Source: Beijerinckiaceae bacterium RH AL1 (GTDB lineage Bacteria > Pseudomonadota > Alphaproteobacteria > Rhizobiales > Beijerinckiaceae). From it: a stretch of 64,000 bases of DNA. Both the position numbers and the translations under genes were made by a program. The stretch is from contig LR590083.2 in assembly GCA_901457705.2 (NCBI GenBank), positions 3,038,597 to 3,102,596 of the forward strand, in the 5' to 3' direction. The notes below the pieces were generated by a model. The model was not told the origin of the DNA. It did not search any database and was given only the letters and a program-made list of their open reading frames with translations. Within the stretch, counting starts at the first letter, position 1, and the number at the start of each line of letters is the position of its first letter. Below, one piece after another: positions 52,218-61,333 of this stretch.

Positions 52218-53181
52218 GCGGCGCCATCGGCACGCCGATCTCGTAGGCGGCGAGCTTGCGGTAGAGCGTCGAGCGGCTGATGCCGACGAGCCGCGCCGCC
52301 GCCGACAGGTTGCCGCCGACCCGCGACAGCGCCCGCAGGATCGTCCGCCGCTCCGCATCCGCCAGCACGTCGACGCGCCGGCCGGCCGTCGCGTTGAACA
52401 GCTCGTCGAGATTGGGCGCCTCGGCGAGCGCGTCGTCGTCGAGCGACAGCAGGCGTCGCGCGGCCCGCGTGGCGCCGATCACGCGATCGTCGTGGTCGAC
52501 CGCGAGCAGCGCCTCCGGCGAGCGCCCCTGCGGCGAGGCGAGCACGAGACGCGTCTGCGGAAACGCGCGCGCGAAAAGCTCCGCCTCGATGCGGCGCGCG
52601 AAGTTCGCGAGCGTCATCGCAAAGAACGAGTCGACCCGCTGGTCGTGCAGCGCGATGTCCTGGTTGAAGGAGATCGAGCCGACGAGCGAGCCGGACGGCC
52701 CGAAGAGCGGCGCGGCGATCCAGACGCGGTTGACGTAGCGCGTCATGAAGTGCTGGTCGCCGCGCACCACGACGACGCGCTGGTCGGCGAGGCACATGCC
52801 GATGCCGGTCGTGCCGAGCTTTTCTTCCGAGTAGGCCGCGCCTAACCAGTCCTTCGGCTCGCGCTGCCAGACGTCGCACGCCCGGCTGGTGCGCAGATCG
52901 AGCGCCATGCCGGTGCGATCGGTGAGGAAGACCGCGCAGTCGCCCGGGTTCAGCATGGCGTAGAGCTGGTCGAGCGCCGGGCACGCGACCTCGATCAGCA
53001 TCGCCTCGCGCCGGCAAGCCTGGTGCCACGCCTCGCGATCGGCCGCGGGCGGCGTGGCCTGGTCGGGGTCGAGCCCGTGGACTCGCAGGCAGCGCCGCCA
53101 GGAGGCCACGATGGCGGATGTGCCGGCATAAGTTTCGACCGTCTCAATGATTTTTTCGGCATGCTCGCTGAGGCGCGACAT
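52195..53181 (-). CDS. GAF/Fis-HTH transcriptional regulator without AAA+ domain
   Basis: A 328-residue regulator resembling AcoR in its N-terminal part: SWRRCLRVHGLDPD at residues about 27-40, a GAF-like sensor (GTTGIGMCLADQRVVVVRGDQH, APLFGPSGSLVGSISF), then a PAS-like segment, and a C-terminal Fis-type helix-turn-helix (GGNLSAAARLVGISRSTLYRKL). The sigma-54-activating AAA+ module normally between sensor and HTH is absent, so it probably does not activate sigma-54 promoters. No target gene is evident nearby. Confidence 0.85.
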   Translation of the reverse strand: MSRLSEHAEKIIETVETYAGTSAIVASWRRCLRVHGLDPDQATPPAADREAWHQACRREAMLIEVACPALDQLYAMLNPGDCAVFLTDRTGMALDLRTSRACDVWQREPKDWLGAAYSEEKLGTTGIGMCLADQRVVVVRGDQHFMTRYVNRVWIAAPLFGPSGSLVGSISFNQDIALHDQRVDSFFAMTLANFARRIEAELFARAFPQTRLVLASPQGRSPEALLAVDHDDRVIGATRAARRLLSLDDDALAEAPNLDELFNATAGRRVDVLADAERRTILRALSRVGGNLSAAARLVGISRSTLYRKLAAYEIGVPMAPPRPRPSA

Positions 53182-53326
53182 TTCTCGTCCCCGGGTCCGT
53201 AGATCGGAGCGTGACGCGGCGCGTGCCTTTTCGTCAAGTAAGTTCGATTTGCTTATTCACGACGATGACGGCCAAAGGGCACTGCTACATGAAATGACGT
53301 AAGGTAATATTGTTCGAAGGTCCCGA

Positions 53327-54556
53327 TTACCTATCGTCAACAGCCGTGGCGACGACTTTCTCAAGCAAAGCTTCCTGCGTCGACTTGTCGTTGGGGAAGC
53401 CGGCGGCTTGCCAGAGGGCGGAGAGGCGACGGAGCGCCTCGCCGAGCGCCCGGCCCGGCGCCAATCCGCGGGCGATCAGGTCGTCCGCGCCGAACGGGAG
53501 GACGGGCACGGCTACCGTCGCGACGTCGTCCAGGGCGCGACTCCACATCGCGCCGTCGCCGGATTGGGCGGCGGCGAGAACGGCGCCGTCCGCGACCGCC
53601 GCGCGACCGAACGTGAACAAAAGCCCGCGAATCGTGTCGCGCGGCGGCGGCTCGCGCGACACGTGCAACCGCGTCAGCACGCGGGTCGCGCCGTCGAGAC
53701 GCGCGGCCTCGGCGTTCGAGAGCCGCAGCAGCTCCTGCAGGCGGGCCGCATCCTCGGGCACGATGGCGGCCAACGCGGCGAGACGGAGCATGGCATCGGC
53801 TTCGGGTACGAGCGCGACGGCGGCGGCCAGGCGCCGCGGCTGCGGCACCGAGCGCAGGAGCGGGCCGAGGAGCCCCGTCCCGGCGATCTCGGCCGTGACC
53901 TCGGCGGCGCGGCGCGCGACGAGCAGCTTCAGCAGCTCGACGCGCACCCGCTCGCGCGAGAGCCGCGCGAGGCCGTCGCGCAGCGCGATCGCGGCAGCGA
54001 GCCCGTCGGCATCGAGCGGCCCCTCGCCGTACTCGGCGGAGAAGCGGAAGAAGCGCAGGATGCGCAGATAGTCCTCGCGGATGCGGGTCGCCGGATCGCC
54101 GATGAAGCGCACGCGACGGCGCGCGAGATCGTCGAGACCGCCGGCGTAATCGTGGATCGTGCCGTCGCGCGACAGCGAGAGCGCGTTGATCGTGAAGTCG
54201 CGGCGCAGCGCGTCCTGCGCGAAGTCGCGGCCGAAGCAGACGACCGCGTGGCGCCCGTCGGTCTCGATGTCCTCACGCAGCGTCGTCACCTCGAACGGCT
54301 GGCGCCCGACGAGAACGGTGACCGTGCCGTGCGCGATGCCCGTCGGCTTGACCTTGAGGCCGGCGGCCTGCGCCCGCGCCATGACGATCTCCGGCGGCGC
54401 CGTCGTCGCGATGTCGTGGTCGGAGACCGGCCGCTGCATCAGCGCGTTGCGCACCGCGCCGCCGACGAGGCGCGCCTCCTCGCCGTCGCCGTCGAGCACG
54501 TCGAGCACGCGCGCCAGCGGCGCGTGCGCGAGGAGGCTCGCCGCCTCCGGCCTCAT
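53327..54556 (-). CDS. cca: CCA tRNA nucleotidyltransferase / poly(A) polymerase family
   Basis: A 409-residue class II nucleotidyltransferase that adds or repairs the tRNA 3' CCA end. It shows ARLVGGAVRNAL, the catalytic DHDIATTAPPE, the RRDFTINALS motif, FIGDPATRIREDYLRILRFFRF, and a helical C-terminal part. ATG at 54556 overlaps the stop of the DUF6111 gene as ATGA. It is the last gene of the DUF1285-Nudix-DUF6111-cca run, an order common in Rhizobiales. Confidence 0.92.
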   Translation of the reverse strand: MRPEAASLLAHAPLARVLDVLDGDGEEARLVGGAVRNALMQRPVSDHDIATTAPPEIVMARAQAAGLKVKPTGIAHGTVTVLVGRQPFEVTTLREDIETDGRHAVVCFGRDFAQDALRRDFTINALSLSRDGTIHDYAGGLDDLARRRVRFIGDPATRIREDYLRILRFFRFSAEYGEGPLDADGLAAAIALRDGLARLSRERVRVELLKLLVARRAAEVTAEIAGTGLLGPLLRSVPQPRRLAAAVALVPEADAMLRLAALAAIVPEDAARLQELLRLSNAEAARLDGATRVLTRLHVSREPPPRDTIRGLLFTFGRAAVADGAVLAAAQSGDGAMWSRALDDVATVAVPVLPFGADDLIARGLAPGRALGEALRRLSALWQAAGFPNDKSTQEALLEKVVATAVDDR

Positions 54557-54813
54557 TCCATGTGCCCGGGCACGATGCGGCCGTTCTCCTCGTGCGCCGG
54601 CACGTAGCCGCCGGTGTGGCGCGGCGCCATCACGCCGAGGATCACGAGGCTGCCGGCGGCGAGCAGCAGGCCCGCGAGCGTGAGCGGCACGACGACGCGC
54701 CGCGTCCAATTGTCGATCAGCAGCGGATTGATGAGCTGGGCGAGCATGACGCAGGCGTAGAGCGCGAACGGCACCAGGAAGAAGGCCAGGGGCTCCGTCA
54801 GCGCGCGGATCAT
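54553..54813 (-). CDS. DUF6111 family small membrane protein
   Basis: An 86-residue protein with two hydrophobic helices (PLAFFLVPFALYACVMLAQL and VVVPLTLAGLLLAAGSLVIL) and a soluble C-terminal tail (PRHTGGYVPAHEENGRIVPG). This pattern and its position between a Nudix hydrolase and cca fit DUF6111, function unknown. ATG at 54813 is chosen over an upstream start with arginine-rich, unlikely residues. Confidence 0.78.
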   Translation of the reverse strand: MIRALTEPLAFFLVPFALYACVMLAQLINPLLIDNWTRRVVVPLTLAGLLLAAGSLVILGVMAPRHTGGYVPAHEENGRIVPGHME

Positions 54814-54868
54814 GGGCTCGTGCGTCTCCCGCCTGCGGGTGGCGGCGGCCCGACGGCGTGCGCGCGCC

Positions 54869-55540
54869 TCACAGGTAGAGCCTCTCATAGAGCCCCCGGA
54901 TCATGCCGGCGGTGATGCCCCAGATCCTGCGGCCGTCGTGCTCGAAGGCGTAGAACTGCCAGGTGACGCCTTTCCAGACGCGCTCGTGCAGCTTGTGGTT
55001 CGCCTCGCTCATCAGGAAGGCGAACGGCGTCTCGAACGCGTCGACCACCTCGGCGGGGTTGAGCACGACCTCGAAGGGCGGCGTGATCCGCGCGATGACG
55101 GGCACGATGCGAAAGCCGGTGCGCGTCAGGTAGGGCTCGAGATAGCCGAGCACCTCGACGCAGTCCGCGGGAAGGCCGATCTCCTCGTTGGCCTCGCGCA
55201 GCGCCGTCACGGCGGGCGTGGCATCCTCCGGATCCATCTTGCCGCCCGGGAAGGCGACCTGGCCGGCATGGTCGCGCAGGCTCGCGGTGCGCTGGGTCAG
55301 CAGCAGGGTGAGGCCGTCCGGCCGCTCCACGAGGCCGACGAGCACGGCCGCGGTGCGCACGCTCGCCAGGAAGTCGGGCGTCACGTCCCAGGCGTTGAGG
55401 ATGTGATCGCCGTAGCGCGGCGTCGCGGCGCGGTCGAGCGCGTCGGCGGCAAGCGTCGGCGAGATGCGCGCACGGATGCGGGCGAACACATCGTCCGCCT
55501 CGAAGGCGGCGGGCTGCGCGGGCCGGGGGCGGATGTTCAA
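54869..55540 (-). CDS. Nudix hydrolase, CoA pyrophosphatase-like
   Basis: A 223-residue Nudix enzyme with the CoA-diphosphatase form of the Nudix box (HAGQVAFPGGKMDPEDA then TALREANEEIGLP). It probably splits CoA or other nucleoside diphosphate derivatives. The best start is TTG at 55540, which overlaps the DUF1285 stop (TTGA); a GTG at residue 17 is an alternative. The C-terminal IWGITAGMIRGLYERL is typical of the group. Confidence 0.86.
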   Translation of the reverse strand: MNIRPRPAQPAAFEADDVFARIRARISPTLAADALDRAATPRYGDHILNAWDVTPDFLASVRTAAVLVGLVERPDGLTLLLTQRTASLRDHAGQVAFPGGKMDPEDATPAVTALREANEEIGLPADCVEVLGYLEPYLTRTGFRIVPVIARITPPFEVVLNPAEVVDAFETPFAFLMSEANHKLHERVWKGVTWQFYAFEHDGRRIWGITAGMIRGLYERLYL

Positions 55541-56133
55541 GCCTGCGCCTCCGCCGGGCCGATGGCGAAGAACGAACCGCCGGACGCGATGCCGAGCGTG
55601 CCGTCGCGCTCCTCGGCGCGATCGAGCAGCTCGATCGCCAGGGTGCGGGTCAGCCGAGCCTCGAGGCCGCCGCGGATGTGGACGTAGGGCTTCACGCCGC
55701 CGTCGGGATCGACGCCGAAGCGCATGGGATGCGCGTCGCCCGCCTCGACCTCGTCGCCGAGGTTGGTGACGAAGCGCAGCACGCCGTCCTTTTCCTCCAT
55801 CGCCACCGCGACGAAGGGCACGTCCTCGACCGCGATGCCGACGCACTCGACCGGCGTCACCAGGACGTAGCGCTCGGGGTCCTTGCGCATGATGCCGGCG
55901 AAGAGCTGCACCATCGCCGGCCGGGCGATCGGCGTGCCGGCGTAGAACCAGGTGCCGTCGGCGGCGATCCGCAGGTCGATCTCGCCGCAATAGGCGGGGT
56001 GCCATTTGTCGACGGGCGCCGGGCCGCGCAGCTTGACCGCGCCGACCGCCGCCGCGAGGCTGGTCAGCCTGGCGCCGGGGCTATCCGTCGCAACGTCGGG
56101 CGTCGCCTTCTCCCGCGCAGCGTTCTCGGCCAT
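55537..56133 (-). CDS. DUF1285 domain protein
   Basis: A 198-residue protein of the DUF1285 family with WHPAYCGEIDLRIAADGTWFY, GTPIARPAMVQLFAGIMRKD, YVLVTPVECVGIAVEDVPF and GLEARLTRTLAIELLD; structures of relatives are known but the function is not. ATG at 56133 gives the usual N-terminal extension. It heads the DUF1285-Nudix-DUF6111-cca operon and is divergent from the moxR gene with a 70-base gap that must hold both promoters. Confidence 0.83.
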   Translation of the reverse strand: MAENAAREKATPDVATDSPGARLTSLAAAVGAVKLRGPAPVDKWHPAYCGEIDLRIAADGTWFYAGTPIARPAMVQLFAGIMRKDPERYVLVTPVECVGIAVEDVPFVAVAMEEKDGVLRFVTNLGDEVEAGDAHPMRFGVDPDGGVKPYVHIRGGLEARLTRTLAIELLDRAEERDGTLGIASGGSFFAIGPAEAQA

Positions 56134-56203
56134 ACTGTCAACCCAAAGAGCGCGAAAGTCGCTCGATCCGACCGACACGTACCCCCCAAGGAGCCCCCCG
56201 TCC

Positions 56204-57211
56204 ATGGCCGAGACCGCGACGAACGCTACCTCGCTCGAAGCCGCGGTCGCCCGCAATGCCGAGGTGGCGCTCGATCGTGTCGCGGCGGCGCGCGCGGCGA
56301 TCGGCACGGTCATCTTCGGCCAGCAGAAGGTCGTCGAGGAGACGCTGGTCACCCTGCTCGCCGGCGGCCACGGCCTGCTCGTCGGCGTGCCCGGCCTCGC
56401 CAAGACCAAGCTCGTCGAGACGCTTGGTACCGTGCTCGGCCTCGATGCCCGGCGCGTGCAGTTCACGCCGGACCTGATGCCGGCCGACATCCTCGGCTCC
56501 GAGATCCTCGAGGAGAGCGTCGACCACAAGCGCAGCTTCAAGTTCATGAAGGGGCCGATCTTCGCGCAGCTCCTGATGGCCGACGAGATCAACCGCGCCT
56601 CGCCGCGCACGCAGTCGGCGCTCCTGCAGGCGATGCAGGAGTATCATGTGTCGGTGGCCGGCGAGCGCTACGACCTGCCGGCGCCGTTCCACGTGCTGGC
56701 GACGCAGAACCCGCTGGAGCAGGAGGGCACCTATCCGCTGCCGGAAGCGCAGCTCGACCGCTTCCTGATGCAGATCGACGTCACCTATCCCGACCGTGCG
56801 GCGGAGAAGCGCATCCTCATCGAGACCACGGGCGAGCACCAGGCCGAGGCCAAGGCGGCGATGAGCGCCGAGGACCTGCAGGCGACGCAGCGCCTCGTGC
56901 GCCGGCTGCCGGTCGGCGAGAGCGTCGTCGAGGCGATCCTCGACATCGTCCGCAACGCGCGCCCCGGCGAGGGCGACGCGGTGATCACCAAGTCGATCGC
57001 CTGGGGCCCGGGCCCGCGCGCCGCGCAGGCGCTGATGCTCGCCTCCCGCGCCCGCGCGCTCGTCTCCGGCCGCCTGTCGCCGTCGCTCGACGACGTCGTC
57101 GCGCTGGCCGAGCCCGTGCTGAAGCACCGCATGGCGCTCACCTTCTCCGCCCGCGCCGACGGCGAGACCATCGAGGCCGTGGTGAAGAAGCTGACGGCGA
57201 AGTTTTGTTGA
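56204..57211 (+). CDS. MoxR-family AAA+ ATPase
   Basis: A 335-residue AAA+ ATPase of the MoxR family: Walker A-like LLVGVPGLAKTKLVETL, Walker B LLMADEINRASPRTQSALL, sensor 1 VLATQNPLEQEGTYPLPEAQLDRF in parts, and a C-terminal lid. MoxR proteins act as chaperones that insert cofactors or assemble vWA-domain proteins. AAGGAG precedes ATG 56204. The DUF58 and DUF4159 genes follow, the usual partners, although a large composite repeat separates it from DUF58. Confidence 0.92.
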   Translation: MAETATNATSLEAAVARNAEVALDRVAAARAAIGTVIFGQQKVVEETLVTLLAGGHGLLVGVPGLAKTKLVETLGTVLGLDARRVQFTPDLMPADILGSEILEESVDHKRSFKFMKGPIFAQLLMADEINRASPRTQSALLQAMQEYHVSVAGERYDLPAPFHVLATQNPLEQEGTYPLPEAQLDRFLMQIDVTYPDRAAEKRILIETTGEHQAEAKAAMSAEDLQATQRLVRRLPVGESVVEAILDIVRNARPGEGDAVITKSIAWGPGPRAAQALMLASRARALVSGRLSPSLDDVVALAEPVLKHRMALTFSARADGETIEAVVKKLTAKFC

Positions 57212-57230
57212 AGGGAAGGGCTCCGCACTT

Positions 57231-57378
57231 CCTTCTCCCGCTTGCGGGAGAAGGTGGCCGCGCGCAGCGGGGTCGGATGAGGGGCGATCCCGCTTCTCTC
57301 CTCAAGGTCGCCCGAGCGGAAAGTCCCCTCATCCGACCCGACTGCGTCGGGCCACCTTCTCCCGCAAGCGGGAGAAGG
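57231..57378. repeat. Composite inverted repeat with two REP-like hairpins
   Basis: Two 54-base arms (57231-57284 and 57325-57378) are near-perfect reverse complements separated by 40 bases. The outer end of each arm is itself a hairpin, CCTTCTCCCGC/GCGGGAGAAGG, of the same family as 25075. The element fills the moxR-DUF58 gap, starting 20 bases after the moxR stop and ending 15 bases before the DUF58 start. It may lower read-through or stabilise the upstream message. Confidence 0.88.
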
Positions 57379-57392
57379 AAAGGTCGAGCCTG

Positions 57393-58316
57393 ATGCCCGT
57401 CACCGCCCGCCTCCTCCCGCGCGACGCGCAGGCCCCGCAGCAGCAGGGCGCGCTCGATCTCGCGCGCCGCCTGCCCGCGCTGATCGTCGCCGCGAAGGAG
57501 ATCGCCTCCTCGGCGCTGCACGGCGTGCACGGGCGGCGGCGCGCCGGCATCGGCGAGACCTTCTGGCAGTTCCGCCCCTTCGTCGCCGGCGAATCCGCCT
57601 CGGGCGTCGACTGGCGCCGCTCGGCCCGCGACGACCGGATCTACGTGCGCGAGCGCGAATGGGAATCCGCGCACACCGTCTGGCTGTGGATCGATCGCTC
57701 GCCGTCGATGGCCTACGCCTCGTCGCTCGCCCTGCAGCCGAAGCTCGACCGCGCCGTCGTCCTCGGCCTTGCCGCCGCCGACCTGCTGGTGCGCGGCGGC
57801 GAGCGCGTCGGGCTCTCCAGCCTCACCCGCCCGATCGCCTCGCGCAACGTCATCGAGCGCTTCGCCGAGGCGCTGGTGCACGACCGCCGCACCGGCGACG
57901 ACGAGCTGCCGCCCGCCGGCCCGCTGCCGCCGCGCGTGCGCATCGTGATGATCGGCGACTTCCTCAGCCCGCCCGACGAGATCGCCGCCCGCATCGACGA
58001 CATCTCCGCGAGAGGGGCGCGCGGCCACCTGCTGATGATCGCCGACCCGGTGGAGGAGACCTTCCCCTTCGCCGGCCACACCGAGTTCCTCGACGTCGAC
58101 TCGACGACGCTGATGCGCATCGGCCAGGCCGAGCGCTTCCGCGACGCCTACGTCCGCCGCCTCGCCGCGCACCGCGACGCGATCGCCGGGATCGTCCGCG
58201 CCAAGGGCTGGAGCCTCGCGCTCCACCGCACCGACCGCCCGGCGTCGGAAGCGCTGCTGGCGCTCCGCATGCGCCTCGAGCAGGGCAGCGACCTTTTCGC
58301 GGCGGGAGCGCGCTAA
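57393..58316 (+). CDS. DUF58 (vWA-like) protein
   Basis: A 307-residue protein with the DUF58 motif VDWRRSARDDRIYVRERE and a vWA-like domain whose metal site is in WLWIDRSPSMAYAS. DUF58 proteins are substrates or partners of MoxR ATPases. AAGG lies about 12 bases before the ATG at 57393. The stop TAA overlaps the next gene's ATG by one base, so it is coupled to the DUF4159 gene. Confidence 0.88.
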   Translation: MPVTARLLPRDAQAPQQQGALDLARRLPALIVAAKEIASSALHGVHGRRRAGIGETFWQFRPFVAGESASGVDWRRSARDDRIYVREREWESAHTVWLWIDRSPSMAYASSLALQPKLDRAVVLGLAAADLLVRGGERVGLSSLTRPIASRNVIERFAEALVHDRRTGDDELPPAGPLPPRVRIVMIGDFLSPPDEIAARIDDISARGARGHLLMIADPVEETFPFAGHTEFLDVDSTTLMRIGQAERFRDAYVRRLAAHRDAIAGIVRAKGWSLALHRTDRPASEALLALRMRLEQGSDLFAAGAR

Positions 58317-61300
58317 TGCTGGGCCTCCCCCTCGCCTTCACGATCCCGTTCGCGCTGGTGGCGCTCGCCGGCCTGCCCGTCCTCTACGTGCTGCTCAAGG
58401 TCACGCCGCCGCGGCCGGAGCGGGTGCCGTTTCCGCCGCTGAAGCTGATCCTCGACCTCAAGCCGAAGGACGAGACGCCGGCCAACACGCCGTGGTGGCT
58501 CCTGCTGCTGCGGCTTGCCCTGGCGACGCTGGTGATCCTCGCGATGGCAGGGCCGATCTGGAACCCGATCAGCGTCGGCACCAAGGGCAAGGGATCGCTG
58601 CTCATCGCGCTCGACACGAGCTGGGCCGCGGCGCCGACCTGGGAGCGCCGGGTGATCGCCGCGAGCCAGCGCATCGAGGCGGCGCGGCAGCAGTCGCGCA
58701 CCGTCGCGGTGGCGGCCTCCTCCGACGGCGGCCGGGACATCGTCGCGACCGATCCGGCGACCGCGCTCGAGCGGCTGCATGCGCTCACGCCGGTGCCCTA
58801 CGCGCCGGACCGCCTGCAGCTCGCCGGCGCCATCGAGCGCTTCGTCAAGACGCACGCCGACACGACGATCGTCTGGGCGTCCGACGGGCTCGAGCGCGGC
58901 GCCGGCCGCGCCTTCGCGCAGGCGCTCGCCGGGCTGCCGGAGAAGACCATCCTCATCTCCGACGACCGGCCCGTGCTGGCGATCACCGATCCGCGCAACG
59001 ACGGCGACAAGCTGGCGGTCCGCGTGCTGCGCTCGGCGAAGGGCGACGCCGGCGCCCACGGCATCGTCCGCGCGCTCGACATGAAGGGCCTCACGATCGG
59101 CGAGGCGCCCTACGCCTTCGCCGACGGCGATGCGGCCGACGCGACGTTCGACCAGCCGATCGAGCTGCGCAACCAGATCGCCCGGCTCGAGGTGACCGGC
59201 GCGCGCTCCGCCGGCGCCGTCACCCTGCTCGACTCGCGCTGGAAGCGCCGCAGCGTCGGCATCGTCTCCGGCGACACCGCCGATACCGCGCAGCCGCTGC
59301 TGGCGCCGGCCTACTACCTGCGCAAGGCGCTCGGGCCGTTCGCCGACGTGCACGAGCCGAAGCCCGGCACCCCCGACCCGATCGGCGCCATGCTCGACGA
59401 CCGTGTCAACGTGCTGATCCTCGCCGATTTCGGCACCATCACCGGGCCGATCCGCGAGCGGCTGGGCGACTGGGTCGACAACGGCGGCCTGCTCGTGCGC
59501 TTCGCCGGCACGCGGCTCTCCGGCGCCACCGACGACCTGGTGCCCGTGAAGCTGCGCCGCGGCGGCCGCGTGCTCGGCGGCACGCTCTCCTGGGAAAAGC
59601 CGAAGCATCTCGCCGCCTTCGAGCCGCCGAGCCCCTTCGTCGGCCTCAAGGTGCCGGACGAGGTGACGATCACCCGCCAGGTGCTGGCCGAGCCAGAGCC
59701 CGGCCTGCCGGCCAAGACCTGGGCGCAGCTCTCCGACGGCACGCCGCTCGTCACCGCCGCGCCGCGCGGAAAAGGCCGGGTCGTGCTGTTCCACGTGACC
59801 GCGGACACGACGTGGTCGAACCTTCCCATCGCCGGGCTGTTCGTCGACATGCTGAAGAAGATCGTGGCTCTGTCCGGCGAAAGCGCCCGCACCGTCTCCG
59901 ACACCGAGGCGCGGGCGGCGCAGGCGAGCCGCGCCGTCGAGACGGTGGCGCCGACCCGCACGCTCGACGGCTTCGGCACGCTCGGCGCGCCGCCGGCCTC
60001 GGCGAAGCCGGTGCCGACCACCTTCGGCGGCATCTCGTCCGCCGACCATCCGCCGGGCTTCTACGGGCCGGCCGACTCGATGCTCGCCGTCAACGCGCTG
60101 GCGCCGGACGACAAGATCCCGGCGCTCGATCTTTCGGGCCTTTCCTTCGAGGCGGCGCCGCTGCAGGCGGCCGAGCCGATCGACCTGCGGCCCTGGCTGA
60201 TCGCCGGCGCGTTCGTGCTGTTCTGCCTCGACGCGCTGGCGGCCCTGTGGCTCGGCGGCAAGCTGCGCTTCGCGCCCCGCCGCGCGGTGGCAGCGGCGCT
60301 GGCGGCGGCGGTCGTCGGAAGCGCGGCGCTCACGCAGGCTCCGCAGCCGGCTCGGGCCGAGCCCGCCGCGGTGCTTGCGGATCATGCGCGCGTCATTGCG
60401 AGCGACTCGCGCGTCATTGCGAGCGACGCGCGCGTCATTGCGAGCCAAAGGCGAAGCAACCCAGGAGTGGCAGAGCCGCAGTCCCGCAGATCGCCCGCTG
60501 CAGCCCCTGGGTTGCTTCGCTTCGCTCGCAATGACGGCAGCGTTGACGCGGCGACGCCGCAGCCGCCAGCGCCGATCAAGGTCTCGCCGAACGAGCTGTC
60601 GTCGGCGCTTTCGGTGCGGCTGGCCTATGTCATGTCGGGCGACAGCAAGGTCGACGAGGTTTCGCGCCAGGGCCTCGCCACGCTCTCGACCACGCTGGCG
60701 GCGCGCACCTCCCTGACGCCGGGCGATCCGATCGGCATCGACCCCGCCAGGGACGAGCTCGCCTTCTACCCCGTCCTCTACTGGCCGATCGTCGCCGAAA
60801 GCCCGCAGCCCTCGCAGAAGGCGATCGAAAAGATCTCCGCCTACATGCGCAACGGCGGCACCATCGTCTTCGACACCCGCGACGCGAACTCGGTGCGCCC
60901 GAACGGCGAGCCGACGCCGGCCACCGCCTGGCTGCGCCAGCTCCTGAGCGGGGTCGACGTGCCGGAGCTGGAGCCGATCCCCTCCGACCATGTCGTGACG
61001 AAGACCTTCTACCTCATCGACAACTTCATCGGCCGCTACGCGTCCGGCGAGACCTGGATCGAGGCGCTGCCGCCGCCGATCGGCGACAAGGAGGCGCGCC
61101 CCGCCCGCTCCGGCGACGGCGTCTCGCCGATCATTCTCACCTCGAACGACCTCGCCGCCGGCTGGGCCGGCGACGACTACGGCGAGCCGCTGTATCCGCT
61201 GATCCCGGGCGACCCGCGCCAGCACGAGATCGCGCTGCGCGGCGGCATCAACCTCGTGATGTACACGCTCACCGGCAACTACAAGGCCGATCAGGTGCAC

Positions 61301-61333
61301 GTCCGCGACCTGCTCGAGCGGCTGGGGCACTAG
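58316..61333 (+). CDS. BatA/DUF4159 membrane protein with embedded repeat
   Basis: A 1005-residue protein. The N-terminus has two helices of the BatA type (LVALAGLPVLYVLLKVTPPR and PWWLLLLRLALATLVILAMA), then a vWA-like region, a glutamine-amidotransferase-like middle, two further membrane helices near residues 625-675, and a C-terminal DUF4159 domain (about 750-1005; FYPVLYWPIVAES, DTRDANSVRPNG, GEPLYPLIPGDPRQHEIALR). Residues 693-740 are encoded by a dispersed palindromic repeat in frame, including three copies of a VIASDxR heptad. It is longer than relatives by about this amount. It is the last gene of the moxR unit. Confidence 0.87.
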   Translation: MLGLPLAFTIPFALVALAGLPVLYVLLKVTPPRPERVPFPPLKLILDLKPKDETPANTPWWLLLLRLALATLVILAMAGPIWNPISVGTKGKGSLLIALDTSWAAAPTWERRVIAASQRIEAARQQSRTVAVAASSDGGRDIVATDPATALERLHALTPVPYAPDRLQLAGAIERFVKTHADTTIVWASDGLERGAGRAFAQALAGLPEKTILISDDRPVLAITDPRNDGDKLAVRVLRSAKGDAGAHGIVRALDMKGLTIGEAPYAFADGDAADATFDQPIELRNQIARLEVTGARSAGAVTLLDSRWKRRSVGIVSGDTADTAQPLLAPAYYLRKALGPFADVHEPKPGTPDPIGAMLDDRVNVLILADFGTITGPIRERLGDWVDNGGLLVRFAGTRLSGATDDLVPVKLRRGGRVLGGTLSWEKPKHLAAFEPPSPFVGLKVPDEVTITRQVLAEPEPGLPAKTWAQLSDGTPLVTAAPRGKGRVVLFHVTADTTWSNLPIAGLFVDMLKKIVALSGESARTVSDTEARAAQASRAVETVAPTRTLDGFGTLGAPPASAKPVPTTFGGISSADHPPGFYGPADSMLAVNALAPDDKIPALDLSGLSFEAAPLQAAEPIDLRPWLIAGAFVLFCLDALAALWLGGKLRFAPRRAVAAALAAAVVGSAALTQAPQPARAEPAAVLADHARVIASDSRVIASDARVIASQRRSNPGVAEPQSRRSPAAAPGLLRFARNDGSVDAATPQPPAPIKVSPNELSSALSVRLAYVMSGDSKVDEVSRQGLATLSTTLAARTSLTPGDPIGIDPARDELAFYPVLYWPIVAESPQPSQKAIEKISAYMRNGGTIVFDTRDANSVRPNGEPTPATAWLRQLLSGVDVPELEPIPSDHVVTKTFYLIDNFIGRYASGETWIEALPPPIGDKEARPARSGDGVSPIILTSNDLAAGWAGDDYGEPLYPLIPGDPRQHEIALRGGINLVMYTLTGNYKADQVHVRDLLERLGH
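60392..60535. repeat. In-frame GTCATTGC...GCAATGAC element inside the DUF4159 gene
   Basis: A 144-bp copy of the dispersed palindromic element, exactly 48 codons long. Its left end is amplified into three 21-bp direct repeats starting at 60392, 60413 and 60434 (GTCATTGCGAGCGACTCGCGC and variants; seven codons each). The inner arms AGCAACCCAGG and CCTGGGTTGCT and the right end CTCGCAATGAC match the copies at 43517 and 47458. Confidence 0.9.

Noticed and set aside
60392-60450. Short regularly spaced direct repeats, CRISPR-like at first glance
   Set aside because: Only three 21-bp units directly abutting with no spacers, lying inside a coding frame; they are an expansion of the palindromic element end.
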